From contig JAXMDK010000017.1 of assembly GCA_046348855.1 (NCBI GenBank), positions 1 through 64,000 on the forward strand: a stretch of DNA of 64,000 nt, given 5' to 3'. How positions within the stretch are numbered: position 1 is the first letter of the stretch; every line of letters starts with the position of its first letter. Shown here one piece after another: positions 25,187-33,874 of the stretch. The notes under the pieces are model-generated. The model saw nothing but the letters and a program-made list of their open reading frames with translations. It searched no databases and had not been told where the DNA came from. Origin of the DNA: TMP-24 sp046348855. Its GTDB lineage: Bacteria > Pseudomonadota > Alphaproteobacteria > Rhodobacterales > Rhodobacteraceae. Made by a program: the position numbers and the translations under genes.

Positions 25187-26539
25187 TCAGACGTTCAGCA
25201 GCAGGTGTTCCCGTTCCCACGGGCTGATGACCTGAAGGAACTCCTTGAATTCGTTCCGCTTTACCGATTCATAGATCTGGCAGAACTGTTCGCTGAGCAC
25301 TTCGCGGATCGGCTGGCAATCGGCCAGCAGGTCCAGCGCATCGCCAAGGTTCAGTGGAATGTCATCGTCGGAGGCGGTGAATTCGATGGTGCGCTCCTCG
25401 CGCGGCTCGATCTTTTCGGTCAGGCCGAGATAGCCGCAGGCCAGCGACGCGGCGATCCCCAGATAGGGGTTGCAGTCCATGCCGGCCAGCCGGTTTTCGA
25501 CCCGCCGGGCGGCGGGCGGCGACACCGGAACCCGCAGTCCGGTGGTGCGGTTGTCGCGGCCCCATTCGACGTTGATCGGCGCGGCGAAACCCGGCACATA
25601 GCGGCGGTAGCTGTTCACATAGGGGGCGAGCAGCGCGATCACCGCCGGCAGGTATTTCTGCAGGCCGCCGATGAAATGCAGGAATTCGTGGGTTTCCTTG
25701 CGGCCGTCCGAGAAGATGTTCTTGCCGGTTTCCTTGCTGACCACCGAATGATGGATGTGCATGGCGCTGCCGGGCTCGCCCTCGATCGGCTTGGCCATGA
25801 AGGTGGCATAGCAGTCGTGGCGCAGCGCCGCCTCGCGGATCAGGCGCTTGAAGAAGAATATCTCGTCGGCCAGTCGGATCGGGTCGCCGTGGGCGAGGTT
25901 GATCTCGATCTGGCCCGAGCCGCCCTCCTGCAGGATGCCGTCGATCTCGAAGCCCTGGGCCTCGGCGAAATCGTAGATATCGTCGATGACGCGGCCATAT
26001 TCGTCGACCGCCGACAGCGAATAGGCCTGCTTGGCGGCGGCGCGGCGGCCCGAACGGCCCATCGGCGGGATGACCGGCAGGTTCGGGTCAGTGTTGCGGG
26101 CGACCAGGAAGAATTCCATCTCGGGTGCGACGACCGGGATCAGGCCCTGCGCCTCGAACAGGCCGACGACGCGCTTGAGCACGTTGCGCGGCGCGGTCGG
26201 CACCGGGAAGCCTTCGGCGTCCACGACATCGTGGATGACCTGAAGCGTCGGGTCCGACGTCCAGGGCGCGGCGGTGGCGGTCGAGAAATCGGGAACCAGC
26301 GTCATGTCAGGTTCGGTGAAATCACCCAGCGGGTTGTCGGCCCATTCGCCGGTGATCGTCTGCAAGAAAATCGAGTTCGGCAGGAAAAAGCTTTTCTGCT
26401 TGGCGAATTTCGACGCGGGCATGGCCTTGCCGCGCGCCACGCCGGCAATGTCGCTGACGATGCATTCCACTTCATCGACACGACGCCCGTCGATATAGTC
26501 GCGGGCTGCTTGCGGCAGTTTCAGGGTCCAGTCGGACAT
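25187..26539 (-). CDS. puuA: glutamine-synthetase family gamma-glutamylpolyamine ligase (1)
   Basis: A 450-residue GS-fold enzyme of the PuuA/GlnA3-like group that ATP-dependently attaches glutamate to an amine such as putrescine. Seen motifs are PEMEFFL (metal ligands), GSGQIEINLAHGDP, FMAKPIEGEPGSAMHIHHS and the later N-R-T-T-G-L-R-V-P segment. It lacks the adenylylation tyrosine loop of housekeeping GlnA. It is in an operon with the amidotransferase upstream (26-bp gap) and PuuB-like oxidase downstream (10-bp gap). A second, diverged paralogue is encoded at 27320-28657. Confidence 0.85.
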   Translation of the reverse strand: MSDWTLKLPQAARDYIDGRRVDEVECIVSDIAGVARGKAMPASKFAKQKSFFLPNSIFLQTITGEWADNPLGDFTEPDMTLVPDFSTATAAPWTSDPTLQVIHDVVDAEGFPVPTAPRNVLKRVVGLFEAQGLIPVVAPEMEFFLVARNTDPNLPVIPPMGRSGRRAAAKQAYSLSAVDEYGRVIDDIYDFAEAQGFEIDGILQEGGSGQIEINLAHGDPIRLADEIFFFKRLIREAALRHDCYATFMAKPIEGEPGSAMHIHHSVVSKETGKNIFSDGRKETHEFLHFIGGLQKYLPAVIALLAPYVNSYRRYVPGFAAPINVEWGRDNRTTGLRVPVSPPAARRVENRLAGMDCNPYLGIAASLACGYLGLTEKIEPREERTIEFTASDDDIPLNLGDALDLLADCQPIREVLSEQFCQIYESVKRNEFKEFLQVISPWEREHLLLNV

Positions 26540-26565
26540 GAGTCACACTATCTGTGGGTTGGGTG

Positions 26566-27249
26566 TCAGGAGGCGCGCGGCTTCTTGAAGAAGTCCGCGA
26601 TCTTTTCGGCGATGGCGGCGGAATCGTTGTCCTGCCCCAGCTTTGCCGCCGCGTCGGCCATCACGTCGGGCGGCACCAGCCCCGGCGCACGGGTGCGCAG
26701 GAGCCCGTCGATGAACTCGTCCTTGAATTCGGGATGGGCCTGGATGGTGAAGGCCTTGTCGCCATAGACGAGCGCCGCATTCTCGCAGAACTCGTTGCCG
26801 GCGCAGACTTCCGCCCCCTCGGGTCGTTCGGTCACCTGGTCGCGGTGCCAGGCGTTCATGCGGACGGTCTGGCCGTCGAAGTCATAGTCCTGGGGGCCGA
26901 CCGCCCAGCCGCCCGGATGGCGTTCGACCTTGCCGCCCATCGCCTGGGCGATGATCTGGTGGCCAAAGCAGATGCCGACCAGCGGCACGTCTTCGGCCAT
27001 CGCCTTGCGGATGAAGGTTTCCAGCGGCTTGACGAACGGATGGTCCTCGTAGGCGCCGTGGCGCGAGCCGGTGATGAGCCAGCCGTCGCAGTCATGGACC
27101 GAGACGGGGAACTGCATGTTCTCGACATGGTAGGTGCGGAACTGCAGGCCCTTGTTGGCCAGAAGTTCGCGGAAAAAGTCGGGATAGTCGCCCATGTCGT
27201 CCCGAAGGGCTTCGGGCGACTGGCCGGTCTGGAGGATGCCGATCAGCAT
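26566..27249 (-). CDS. class I glutamine amidotransferase-like protein
   Basis: A 227-residue class I (triad) amidotransferase domain protein. The nucleophile is in GICFGHQIIAQAMGG and the His-Glu pair in IQAHPEFKDEF. It resembles stand-alone GATases found in glutamylated-amine catabolic operons, where they could hydrolyse gamma-glutamyl bonds (PuuD does this with a different GATase subtype). It lies between the two glutamine-synthetase-like genes in the same orientation, so it probably works in the same pathway, perhaps releasing the glutamyl group. Confidence 0.83.
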   Translation of the reverse strand: MLIGILQTGQSPEALRDDMGDYPDFFRELLANKGLQFRTYHVENMQFPVSVHDCDGWLITGSRHGAYEDHPFVKPLETFIRKAMAEDVPLVGICFGHQIIAQAMGGKVERHPGGWAVGPQDYDFDGQTVRMNAWHRDQVTERPEGAEVCAGNEFCENAALVYGDKAFTIQAHPEFKDEFIDGLLRTRAPGLVPPDVMADAAAKLGQDNDSAAIAEKIADFFKKPRAS

Positions 27250-27319
27250 GGGATGCTCTTCTGTTGGGTCAGGGCCAAGCTAAGCCCGCCCCCGCCGACA
27301 AGGCAAGGGCGGGGCGATG

Positions 27320-28657
27320 TCAAACGGTGTCCAGGTAGATTTCCGTCTGTTCCGCGGGGGTAAGCTCGGCCATGTAGTGCAGTTCCTGGCGCTTGGTCAT
27401 GACCAGGTTGGCGATCAGTTCCTTCGGGAACACACGCGCCATCTTTTCGCTTTTCTCGAAGACGTTGATCGCCTCTTCCCAGGTGTCGGGGATCAGCGGC
27501 AGGTCCAGCGCATAGGCGTTGCCGGTGATCGGCGGCGGCGGCGTCATCTTTTCCTCGATGCCGATCAGGGCCGAGCCGAGGATGCCGGCCAGCATCAGAT
27601 AGGGATTGACGTCGCCTCCGGCGGTGCGGTGTTCGATCCGCCGCGCCGACGGGCTGCCCGACGGCACGCGGATGGCCGAGGTGCGGTTTTCGTAGGCCCA
27701 GCACACGGCGTTCGGCGCGTGGGCTTCGGGGATCAGCCGGTCGTAGCTGTTGGCGTGGGGCGCGAACAGCAGCGTGGAATCGTTCATCGCCCACAGGCAG
27801 CCGGCGATGGCGTTCATCAGCATTTCCGACCCTTCCGGCCCGCCGTTGGAAAAGACGTTCCGGCCGTCCTTGTCGATCACCGAGAAATGGGTGTGCAGAC
27901 CATTGCCGGAATATTCCGGGTAGGGCTTGGCCATGAAGCTGGCGGCGAAACCGTGGCGGCGGGCCAGGCCCTTGACCAGCATCTTGAAGAGCCACGCATC
28001 GTCGGCGGCGCGCAGGGCGTCGTCGCAATGCATCAGGTTGATCTCGAACTGGCCGAGGCCGGATTCCGAAATCGCCGTGTCGGCCGGGATGTCCATCTCT
28101 TCACAAGCGTCGTAGAGGTCGGTGAAGAAGGTGTCGAAGGCGTCAAGCGCCCTGATCGACAGGATTTCCGCCGCCTTGCGCCGTTTGCCCGACCGGGGCG
28201 AGGGCGGGACCTGCAGGGTCTTGCCGCTGTCGTCGATCAGGAAGAATTCCAACTCCATCGCGCAGACCGGCGTCAGGCCGCGCGCCTTGTAGCGGTCGAC
28301 CACGGCGCGCAGCGCATGGCGCGGGTCGCCTTCGTAGGGCTGGCCGTTTTCTCGGTACATCCAGATCGGCAGCAGCGCGGTCGGCGCCTCGAGCCAGGGC
28401 ATCGGCATGTAGCCGCGCTCGGTGGGCTTCAGGATGCCGTCGGCATCGCCGCTTTCAAACAGAAGCGGGCTGTCTTCGACATCCTCGCCCCAGATGTCGA
28501 GGTTCAGGACCGACATCGGAAAACGCGTGCCATCGCTTTCCACCTTGTCGGCAAACCTTGCCGGCACGCGCTTGCCGCGCGCCTGCCCGTTCAGATCCGC
28601 CGCTGCTACGCGGATCGTGCGCACCTGCGGGTGCTTTCTCAGCCAGTCTTTCATCAT
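27320..28657 (-). CDS. glutamine-synthetase family ligase (2)
   Basis: A 445-residue GS-like enzyme, the first gene of the operon. Motifs: CAMELEFFLID, GLGQFEINLMHCDD, FMAKPYPEYSGNGLHTHFS and ENRTSAIRVPSGSPSARRIE. Compared with the downstream paralogue it differs in the substrate-facing region, so the pair may ligate glutamate to different amines or to the amino and product ends of one pathway. The long 245-bp stretch upstream should hold the operon promoter. Glutamine synthesis itself is unlikely because neither copy has the adenylylation region of housekeeping GlnA. Confidence 0.83.
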   Translation of the reverse strand: MMKDWLRKHPQVRTIRVAAADLNGQARGKRVPARFADKVESDGTRFPMSVLNLDIWGEDVEDSPLLFESGDADGILKPTERGYMPMPWLEAPTALLPIWMYRENGQPYEGDPRHALRAVVDRYKARGLTPVCAMELEFFLIDDSGKTLQVPPSPRSGKRRKAAEILSIRALDAFDTFFTDLYDACEEMDIPADTAISESGLGQFEINLMHCDDALRAADDAWLFKMLVKGLARRHGFAASFMAKPYPEYSGNGLHTHFSVIDKDGRNVFSNGGPEGSEMLMNAIAGCLWAMNDSTLLFAPHANSYDRLIPEAHAPNAVCWAYENRTSAIRVPSGSPSARRIEHRTAGGDVNPYLMLAGILGSALIGIEEKMTPPPPITGNAYALDLPLIPDTWEEAINVFEKSEKMARVFPKELIANLVMTKRQELHYMAELTPAEQTEIYLDTV

Positions 28658-28901
28658 CCGTCAACGCCAGGGCAGGGTCACATCCGCGCCGCTGGCCGGG
28701 CAAGGACGCCCGGAGCGGGGATGGGGACCATGCCCTTGGTCCTTTCTCCCGTTGCAACCAATCCCATCCGTCCCGGAAGTCAGGTGCGGACGCCGCATCG
28801 GCGCGGTCCGGGTGTATCCCGGTGAATTTGATCAAAAATGTGATAGCATCAGTGCCGAACAGAGCGCAAGCAGAATCTGCCCGGGGGCACGGGCAGGGGG
28901 G

Positions 28902-29672
28902 TCAGGCGGCCAGTTCGGCGGTGGTCGGGGCGGGCGGGACCGGCACCGCCAGATATGCCTCGGTCGGGAGCGCGACCAGGCCTTTCAGGCCCGGTACGGC
29001 GCTGGCCAGCGCCGCCGGGCGGGCGGCGAGCGCAGCGCGGACGGCGGCGGCGACGGGGGCCGCGTTCTCGGGCCGGGCGGTGATGAACGGCAGGCCGGGC
29101 GTCGGTTCGGTCAGGGCGACGATGCGCAGCCGGCGGGCGATCTCGGGGCGGAAACGCTCGACCAGCCGCCAGGTCACGGCGTCTATGGCGCCGATGTCTG
29201 CCCGCCCCTCGGCCACGGCGCGGGCGGTGGCCTTATGGGCGCCGGTCACCACCAGACGCCCGAAGCGCCCGCCTGCGGCGGCGGCCAGGTTCTGCGGAGC
29301 GGCCCAGCCGGACTGGCTGTCGGCGCCGTTGATCGCCAGTCGGCGCGGCAGGAAGTCCTGCCACGACCCGGCATCCGTGGCCCGCACCACCAGGCAGGAA
29401 TAGTAATATCCCGGCGCCGCACCTTCGAGTCCGTAGTCGGGCGTCCCGACCAGCGCCACCTTGTCATGCAACTGGGTCCGGTAGGGAAAGCCGCAGGTAT
29501 GGCCCAGAATCAGGCCGGGATCCTGCCACATGTCCCACAGGTCGACGCCGCGCGTCAGCTCGTCCGGCGCCGCCAGGCCTTCCTGGCGCAGACGGTCGCG
29601 GACCAGATGCCACAACCGGTCGGTATCGGCCTGCACCTCGGGCCAGTCATACATGCCCAGCGTGGCGATCAT
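28902..29672 (-). CDS. PhnD-like periplasmic-binding-fold protein without signal peptide
   Basis: A 256-residue PhnD/SsuA/transferrin-family protein (type-2 binding fold): opening IATLGMYDWPEVQADTDRLW, then LILGHTCGFPYRTQL and ADIGAIDAVTWRL, which form the cleft in phosphonate-binding relatives. No export signal is visible, so it may act in the cytoplasm, or rarely as a sensor. Its ATG overlaps the stop of the terB-like gene by 4 bp. No phn transporter or lyase gene is nearby, so phosphonate binding is only the family default. Confidence 0.72.
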   Translation of the reverse strand: MIATLGMYDWPEVQADTDRLWHLVRDRLRQEGLAAPDELTRGVDLWDMWQDPGLILGHTCGFPYRTQLHDKVALVGTPDYGLEGAAPGYYYSCLVVRATDAGSWQDFLPRRLAINGADSQSGWAAPQNLAAAAGGRFGRLVVTGAHKATARAVAEGRADIGAIDAVTWRLVERFRPEIARRLRIVALTEPTPGLPFITARPENAAPVAAAVRAALAARPAALASAVPGLKGLVALPTEAYLAVPVPPAPTTAELAA

Positions 29673-30100
29673 CGCGGCTGCACCTTTTGCCGGGCGCGGG
29701 CGCTGTCCTGATCGCTGACACCCAGGAGGTTGGCGACCAGCCGGATCAGCGCATCTTCGTCGGCGCTGCGGTCGTCGTCGGCCAGCGCCACCGACCAGAG
29801 AGCTTCGAGGATTTCCAGCCGGTCCTCGTACGGGACCGCATCCTTCAGCGCGCGGGTAAAGCGCACGGTATCGGGCGATGCGGCCTCGAGCGTTTCGGCC
29901 TCTTCGCGCAGTTGCACGGCCTCGAACGGCGACAGCCGGTAGCGGGCGGCGAGAATGCGGTCGATCCGCGCCATTTCGCGCGGTTCATATTGTGCGTCGG
30001 CGCGGGCAAGGCGCACCAGCAGGGCCGCCAATGCCACCTGGCCGCCGGGAACGGCGGCGGGTGGCGGGGCAGAGAAGGCCGACAAGAGCTTTTCGAACAT
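29669..30100 (-). CDS. TerB-family protein
   Basis: A 143-residue helical TerB (tellurite-resistance B/co-chaperone-like) domain protein. The pattern VALAALLVRLARADAQYEPREM then two-fold repeated acidic helices (ALWSVALADDDRSADEDALIRLVANLLG) is the TerB signature with its metal-binding acidic residues. Stand-alone TerB proteins in Rhodobacterales are of unknown role. It lies between the DUF2478 gene and the PhnD-like gene in one operon. Confidence 0.82.
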   Translation of the reverse strand: MFEKLLSAFSAPPPAAVPGGQVALAALLVRLARADAQYEPREMARIDRILAARYRLSPFEAVQLREEAETLEAASPDTVRFTRALKDAVPYEDRLEILEALWSVALADDDRSADEDALIRLVANLLGVSDQDSARARQKVQPR

Positions 30101-30138
30101 GAGGCAGATATAACCGCCCCGGCGGGCAAGGCAACGGC

Positions 30139-30645
30139 TCAGACAGGGGCAGGGACGGCCTTCAACCAGCTTGTGATCGCCTCGGGCTCGGCGGCAAGCG
30201 CCACCGCCCCCCCGCCGCAGAAGGTCTGGAAGGCCACGAAGTTCTGATGGTTCACCCCGGTCAGCACCGGCAGGCCCAGCGACAGGGCCTCGGCGATCAG
30301 TTCGCGGAAGCCCCGGCCCTCGGCCTCGTGCTTGCCGAACTTGTTCACGATCAGGACATCGGCCCCTTCCAGCCGCCGGCGCGAGACGGCGACCGCCTGT
30401 TCCAGCGCCCCGGCGTCGAGCCGGCAGCCGGTCGAACCCGCGCCCAGGTCCTGGCTGATGCGGACCTCGGGTCCGTCGGGCAGCAGCAGCAGGTCCATGT
30501 CGCAGGCATGGCCGCAATCGCTGTCGCTGTTGATCTGCACGGTTCCGGCCATGCGCAACCCCTCGGCCTTCAGCCGCAGGGCTAGCGCGGCCAGAAAGGC
30601 ATCGGTTTCGCCGGGGCCGTCATGGATCACATAGCCAAGTTTCAT
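30139..30645 (-). CDS. DUF2478 family NTPase-like protein
   Basis: A 168-residue protein with the DUF2478 layout, a THEP1-like nucleotide-binding fold with a degenerate P-loop at the N-terminus (GYVIHDGPGETDAFLAALA). A ISQDLGAGSTGCRLDAGALE motif and a LIVNKFGKHEAEGRGF motif (Walker-B/NK-like) follow. Family members are often seen near molybdenum or nitrogenase metal genes, but none is present here. It starts the three-gene operon running left and is divergent from the Crp/Fnr gene. Confidence 0.78.
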   Translation of the reverse strand: MKLGYVIHDGPGETDAFLAALALRLKAEGLRMAGTVQINSDSDCGHACDMDLLLLPDGPEVRISQDLGAGSTGCRLDAGALEQAVAVSRRRLEGADVLIVNKFGKHEAEGRGFRELIAEALSLGLPVLTGVNHQNFVAFQTFCGGGAVALAAEPEAITSWLKAVPAPV

Positions 30646-30791
30646 GCCGCCTGTCCTTTTCCGCGCCAGACTATCAACAGGACTGCCGCCTGAACAGTCC
30701 CGCGCGCGAACCCGCCGGCGGTTGACAGTGTCCGACGCAGGCCGGATGCTCGCGCCGATTTGCGGAACGGTGCGGCAGTGCGGCTGGAGGA

Positions 30792-31538
30792 ATGGTGACG
30801 AACACGGCGGTTCAGGGCGGAATGCGCGCATTGCCATTGTTCGCGGGCGTGCGTGACGACACCTTCCAGCGGCTGATGTCGGCCGCCGACGACAAGTCGT
30901 TTCCACCCCAGTGCCAGTTGATCGAAGAGGGCACGCCGGCGGATTTCCTGCATGTGGTGGTCGAGGGCCTGGTCGAACTGTACGGATCGGCGCGCGGGCG
31001 CGATGCGACCATGGCGGTGGTGCGGCCTTACGAGACGTTCATGCTGGCCGCCAGCGTGCGCCATCTGCCCTACCTCCTGTCGGCGCGCACCCTGCAGCGA
31101 AGCCGGATCGTGACGATCCCGTCGGTCGACGTGCAGGCTGCTATCGACGGCGACAGCCAGTTCGCCCGGAACGCGCTGAACGAACTGGCCGCCAGCTTTC
31201 GCGGGATGGTGCGCCATGCCAAGAACCTGAAGCTGCGCAGCACCCGTGAACGGATCGCGGCCTACCTTCTGCGGCAATCGCGGCTGATGGGCGACGCGCC
31301 CGAGTTCACCCTGCCGGTCGAAAAGCGGCTGATCGCCTCGTACATGGGGATGACGCCCGAAAACCTGTCGCGGGCGCTGCGGTCGCTGGGCGCCGATGGT
31401 TGCCGGATCGAAGGACAGCAGGTCTGCATCACCGATCGCGCCAGGCTCGAGGCGCTGGCCGAACTGTCGCTGCTGTTCGACGGACCCGACGCCGAGGGTG
31501 CCGGCGCCCGGCCGGAACCGGCGGCGCGGGCGACCTGA
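30792..31538 (+). CDS. Crp/Fnr-family transcriptional regulator
   Basis: A 248-residue regulator with a cyclic-nucleotide-binding-type sensor domain (about 15-130, LIEEGTPADFLHVVVEGLVELY) and a C-terminal winged helix with recognition helix region MTPENLSRALRSLGADG. There is no N-terminal cysteine cluster, so it is not an oxygen-sensing [4Fe-4S] Fnr; it is closer to NnrR/Dnr- or CooA-type branches, but the ligand cannot be read. It is divergent from the DUF2478 operon (146-bp gap). Confidence 0.88.
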   Translation: MVTNTAVQGGMRALPLFAGVRDDTFQRLMSAADDKSFPPQCQLIEEGTPADFLHVVVEGLVELYGSARGRDATMAVVRPYETFMLAASVRHLPYLLSARTLQRSRIVTIPSVDVQAAIDGDSQFARNALNELAASFRGMVRHAKNLKLRSTRERIAAYLLRQSRLMGDAPEFTLPVEKRLIASYMGMTPENLSRALRSLGADGCRIEGQQVCITDRARLEALAELSLLFDGPDAEGAGARPEPAARAT

Positions 31539-31594
31539 GCGGCGCCAGCGGCGATGTGGACAGGCCGGACGATTTCCACTAATCCCGGCGGCAA

Positions 31595-33301
31595 ATGACC
31601 GATGAAAACGCTCACCTTCCGGCGCGGCCCGCGGGGCGGTCAGCCTGGCCGCTGCCCCTGCCGTCGCCTTGGGCCATGGGTGCAATGGTGATCGCGGCGC
31701 TGGTCCTGTTGCCGATCGGTTCGGTGATCTGGACCGCCTTCCACCCGACCGAGAACATCTGGCCGCATCTGGTGGCGACGACCCTGCCGCGCTACCTGGC
31801 CAATACGCTGATCCTGTCGCTGTCGACCGGGCTTCTGGCCGGGGCGGCGGGGACCGGGGCGGCCTGGCTCGTCACGATGTACCGCTTTCCGGCCTCGCGG
31901 CTGCTGGAATGGCTGCTTCTGGCGCCCCTGGCGATCCCGGCCTATGTGGGCGCCTACGTTCTGGTCGATTTCCTGCAGTATTCCGGCCCGGTGCAAAGCG
32001 AACTGCGCGCCTTTTTCGGTTGGCACAGCGCGCGCGACTATCGGTTCCCCGAGATAAGGTCGCGCTGGGCGGCCGTGGTCGTCCTGGCGGCGGCGCTTTA
32101 CCCCTATGTCTACATGCTCAGCCGCGCGGCCTTTCGGGAACAGGCGGGCGGCAGCTACGAAGTGGCGCGGGCCCTGGGGGCCGGGCCCTTCGCGCTGTTC
32201 TGGCGGGTGGGCCTGCCGCTGGCGCGCCCGGCGATCGCCGCCGGAGTGGCGATCGTGATGATGGAGACGGTGAACGATTTCGGCGTGGTCGATTTCTTCG
32301 CGGTCCAGACCCTGACGACTGGCATCTTCTCGGTCTGGCTGGAAACCGGCAATGCCGGCGGCGCGGCGCAACTGGCCTGCCTGATCCTGTCGATCATCCT
32401 GGTCCTGTCGGTGATGGAGCGGGCCGGCCGCCGCAAGTCGCGCTTCTACGGAGCTGCCCGCCAGCGGCGCCCGATCGCGCCCCAGCCTTTGCGCGGCTTT
32501 CCCGCCTGGCTGGCGACGGGCCTGTGCCTGGTGCCGTTCCTCGCCGGCTTCGTCCTGCCGGTGGCGGTGATGGCGGCGCACGCGGCGCGCAGCCCGCAGG
32601 CCTGGCTGTCGCCCGAACTCTTGCGGGCGCTGGTCAACACCCTGACCGTCGGCGGAAGCGCCGCGGCGCTGACCGTCCTGGCGGCGATCTTCATGGTCTA
32701 CGGGGTGCGGCTGACCGAATCGCGGACCGCGCGCTTTCTGTTCCCGGTCGCCGCCATCGGCTATGCCGCCCCCGGCGCAGTGCTGGCGGTCGGCATCCTG
32801 ATCCCGCTCGCCGCCGCCGATCATATGGTGGCCGACCTGGTCCTGCGCCTGACCGGCCACGACCCCGGCCTGATCCTGACCGGCTCGGCCGGGGCGATGA
32901 TCCTGGCCTTTGCGGTGCGCTTCTTCGCCATCGCCCAAGGCGCGCTCGACAGCGCCTTCGGCCGCATCGCCCCGTCGCTGCCCCTGGCGGCGCGGTCGCT
33001 GGGCAAGGGGCTGGGCGGCACCCTGCGCACCGTCTACCTGCCGCTGATGCGCGGATCGGTCGGAACCGCCATGCTTCTGGTCTTTGTCGACAGCGTCAAG
33101 GAGCTGCCGGCGACCCTGCTGTTGCGGCCCTTCAACTTCGAGACGCTGGCGACGCGGGTCCATGAGAAGGCCAGCCTCGAGAACATCACCGACGCCGCCC
33201 CGGCGGCGCTGATGATCATTGCCGTCGGCCTGGCGGCGGTCGGGCTTTTGGCGCGGGCCAACCTGCGCCCGCCGGGCATGGCGCCCGCCCGCAAGGGATA
33301 A
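31595..33301 (+). CDS. ferric iron ABC transporter permease (FbpB-type)
   Basis: A 568-residue permease with two fused binding-protein-dependent transport modules, about 12 membrane helices. EAA-loop-like motifs occur in each half: ARALGAGPFALFWRVGLPLA and ARSLGKGLGGTLRTVYLPLM. The C-terminal VDSVKELPATLLLRPFNFE is a hallmark of Fe3+ (AfuB/FbpB) permeases. The matching binding protein and ATPase genes are not adjacent, so it is an orphan permease here. It ends 41 bp before tRNA-Thr, the last core gene before the island. Confidence 0.88.
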   Translation: MTDENAHLPARPAGRSAWPLPLPSPWAMGAMVIAALVLLPIGSVIWTAFHPTENIWPHLVATTLPRYLANTLILSLSTGLLAGAAGTGAAWLVTMYRFPASRLLEWLLLAPLAIPAYVGAYVLVDFLQYSGPVQSELRAFFGWHSARDYRFPEIRSRWAAVVVLAAALYPYVYMLSRAAFREQAGGSYEVARALGAGPFALFWRVGLPLARPAIAAGVAIVMMETVNDFGVVDFFAVQTLTTGIFSVWLETGNAGGAAQLACLILSIILVLSVMERAGRRKSRFYGAARQRRPIAPQPLRGFPAWLATGLCLVPFLAGFVLPVAVMAAHAARSPQAWLSPELLRALVNTLTVGGSAAALTVLAAIFMVYGVRLTESRTARFLFPVAAIGYAAPGAVLAVGILIPLAAADHMVADLVLRLTGHDPGLILTGSAGAMILAFAVRFFAIAQGALDSAFGRIAPSLPLAARSLGKGLGGTLRTVYLPLMRGSVGTAMLLVFVDSVKELPATLLLRPFNFETLATRVHEKASLENITDAAPAALMIIAVGLAAVGLLARANLRPPGMAPARKG

Positions 33302-33342
33302 ACCTTGCGCGCCGCCGCCGCAGGGACTATTTCCGCGCCTGT

Positions 33343-33418
33343 GCCCCTATAGCTCAGCTGGTAGAGCATCTGATTTGTAATCAGAGGGTCGGCGGTTCAA
33401 GTCCGTCTGGGGGCGCCA
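33343..33418 (+). tRNA. tRNA-Thr (anticodon UGU)
   Basis: A 76-nt cloverleaf with encoded CCA: acceptor GCCCCTA/TGGGGGC, D-arm GCTC/GAGC, anticodon stem TCTGA/TCAGA with loop TTTGTAA (anticodon TGT at 33376-33378), variable GGGTC, T-arm GGCGG/CCGTC with TTCAAGT, discriminator G. It reads ACA and wobble ACN codons. Lower-GC, gene-poor DNA begins directly downstream, making this a likely island boundary. Confidence 0.96.
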
Positions 33419-33874
33419 ATGAAATCAATTGTTTATGTGTAACCTGCGGGGCGAGTGCCAAGCGTGTGTTCGGCAGGTGTCTGGATTGACAATCGACCTT
33501 GGCTGCTCTCGCACGAGATGATTTGCATGTGCCCAAGGCCGACGCCGATCTGAATTGTTGGTTCGAATCCCTCCCGCACCGCCACCATATAAGATATTGA
33601 TATTAAACGATTTTATGACTCACGTGTTGTGGCGTGTTTTCCGCGACTTGTGCGGGGTATCGACCCCTAGAGACTTGAAATTGCAGGCGAAATAGTCGGC
33701 CAAAATGGCGCGAGTCTCTGTTTGGCATTTGGCGCGATACGGTTTTCGGCCGCGGCTTCAGGCGCTGGACTTGACTTTGGACCATTTCGAAGCTGACGCG
33801 CACCTTGGCCCGCGGTGCGCGACCAATCCGAAACCAAACGTACACACCGGTCAAGGAGGGGGCTTTACGCCAGT
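33419..33874. other. gene-poor lower-GC stretch after tRNA-Thr
   Basis: About 456 bp without a supportable gene. It holds the tRNA 3' remnant (33559-33587), then AT-rich DNA (33590-33620). A segment of open reading on the minus strand (33603-34010) overlaps the downstream gene and has no ribosome-binding site or recognisable domain, so I do not call it. Confidence 0.5.
33559..33587 (+). repeat. tRNA 3'-end remnant (candidate att site)
   Basis: GGTTCGAATCCCTCCCGCAC followed by CGCCACC looks like the T-loop to CCA end of a tRNA (possibly tRNA-Ser), but the sequence 5' of it does not fold as a tRNA: the T-stem left strand mismatches. This is what an integrase-generated 3' tRNA duplicate looks like. 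No second copy was seen in the window. Confidence 0.5.
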
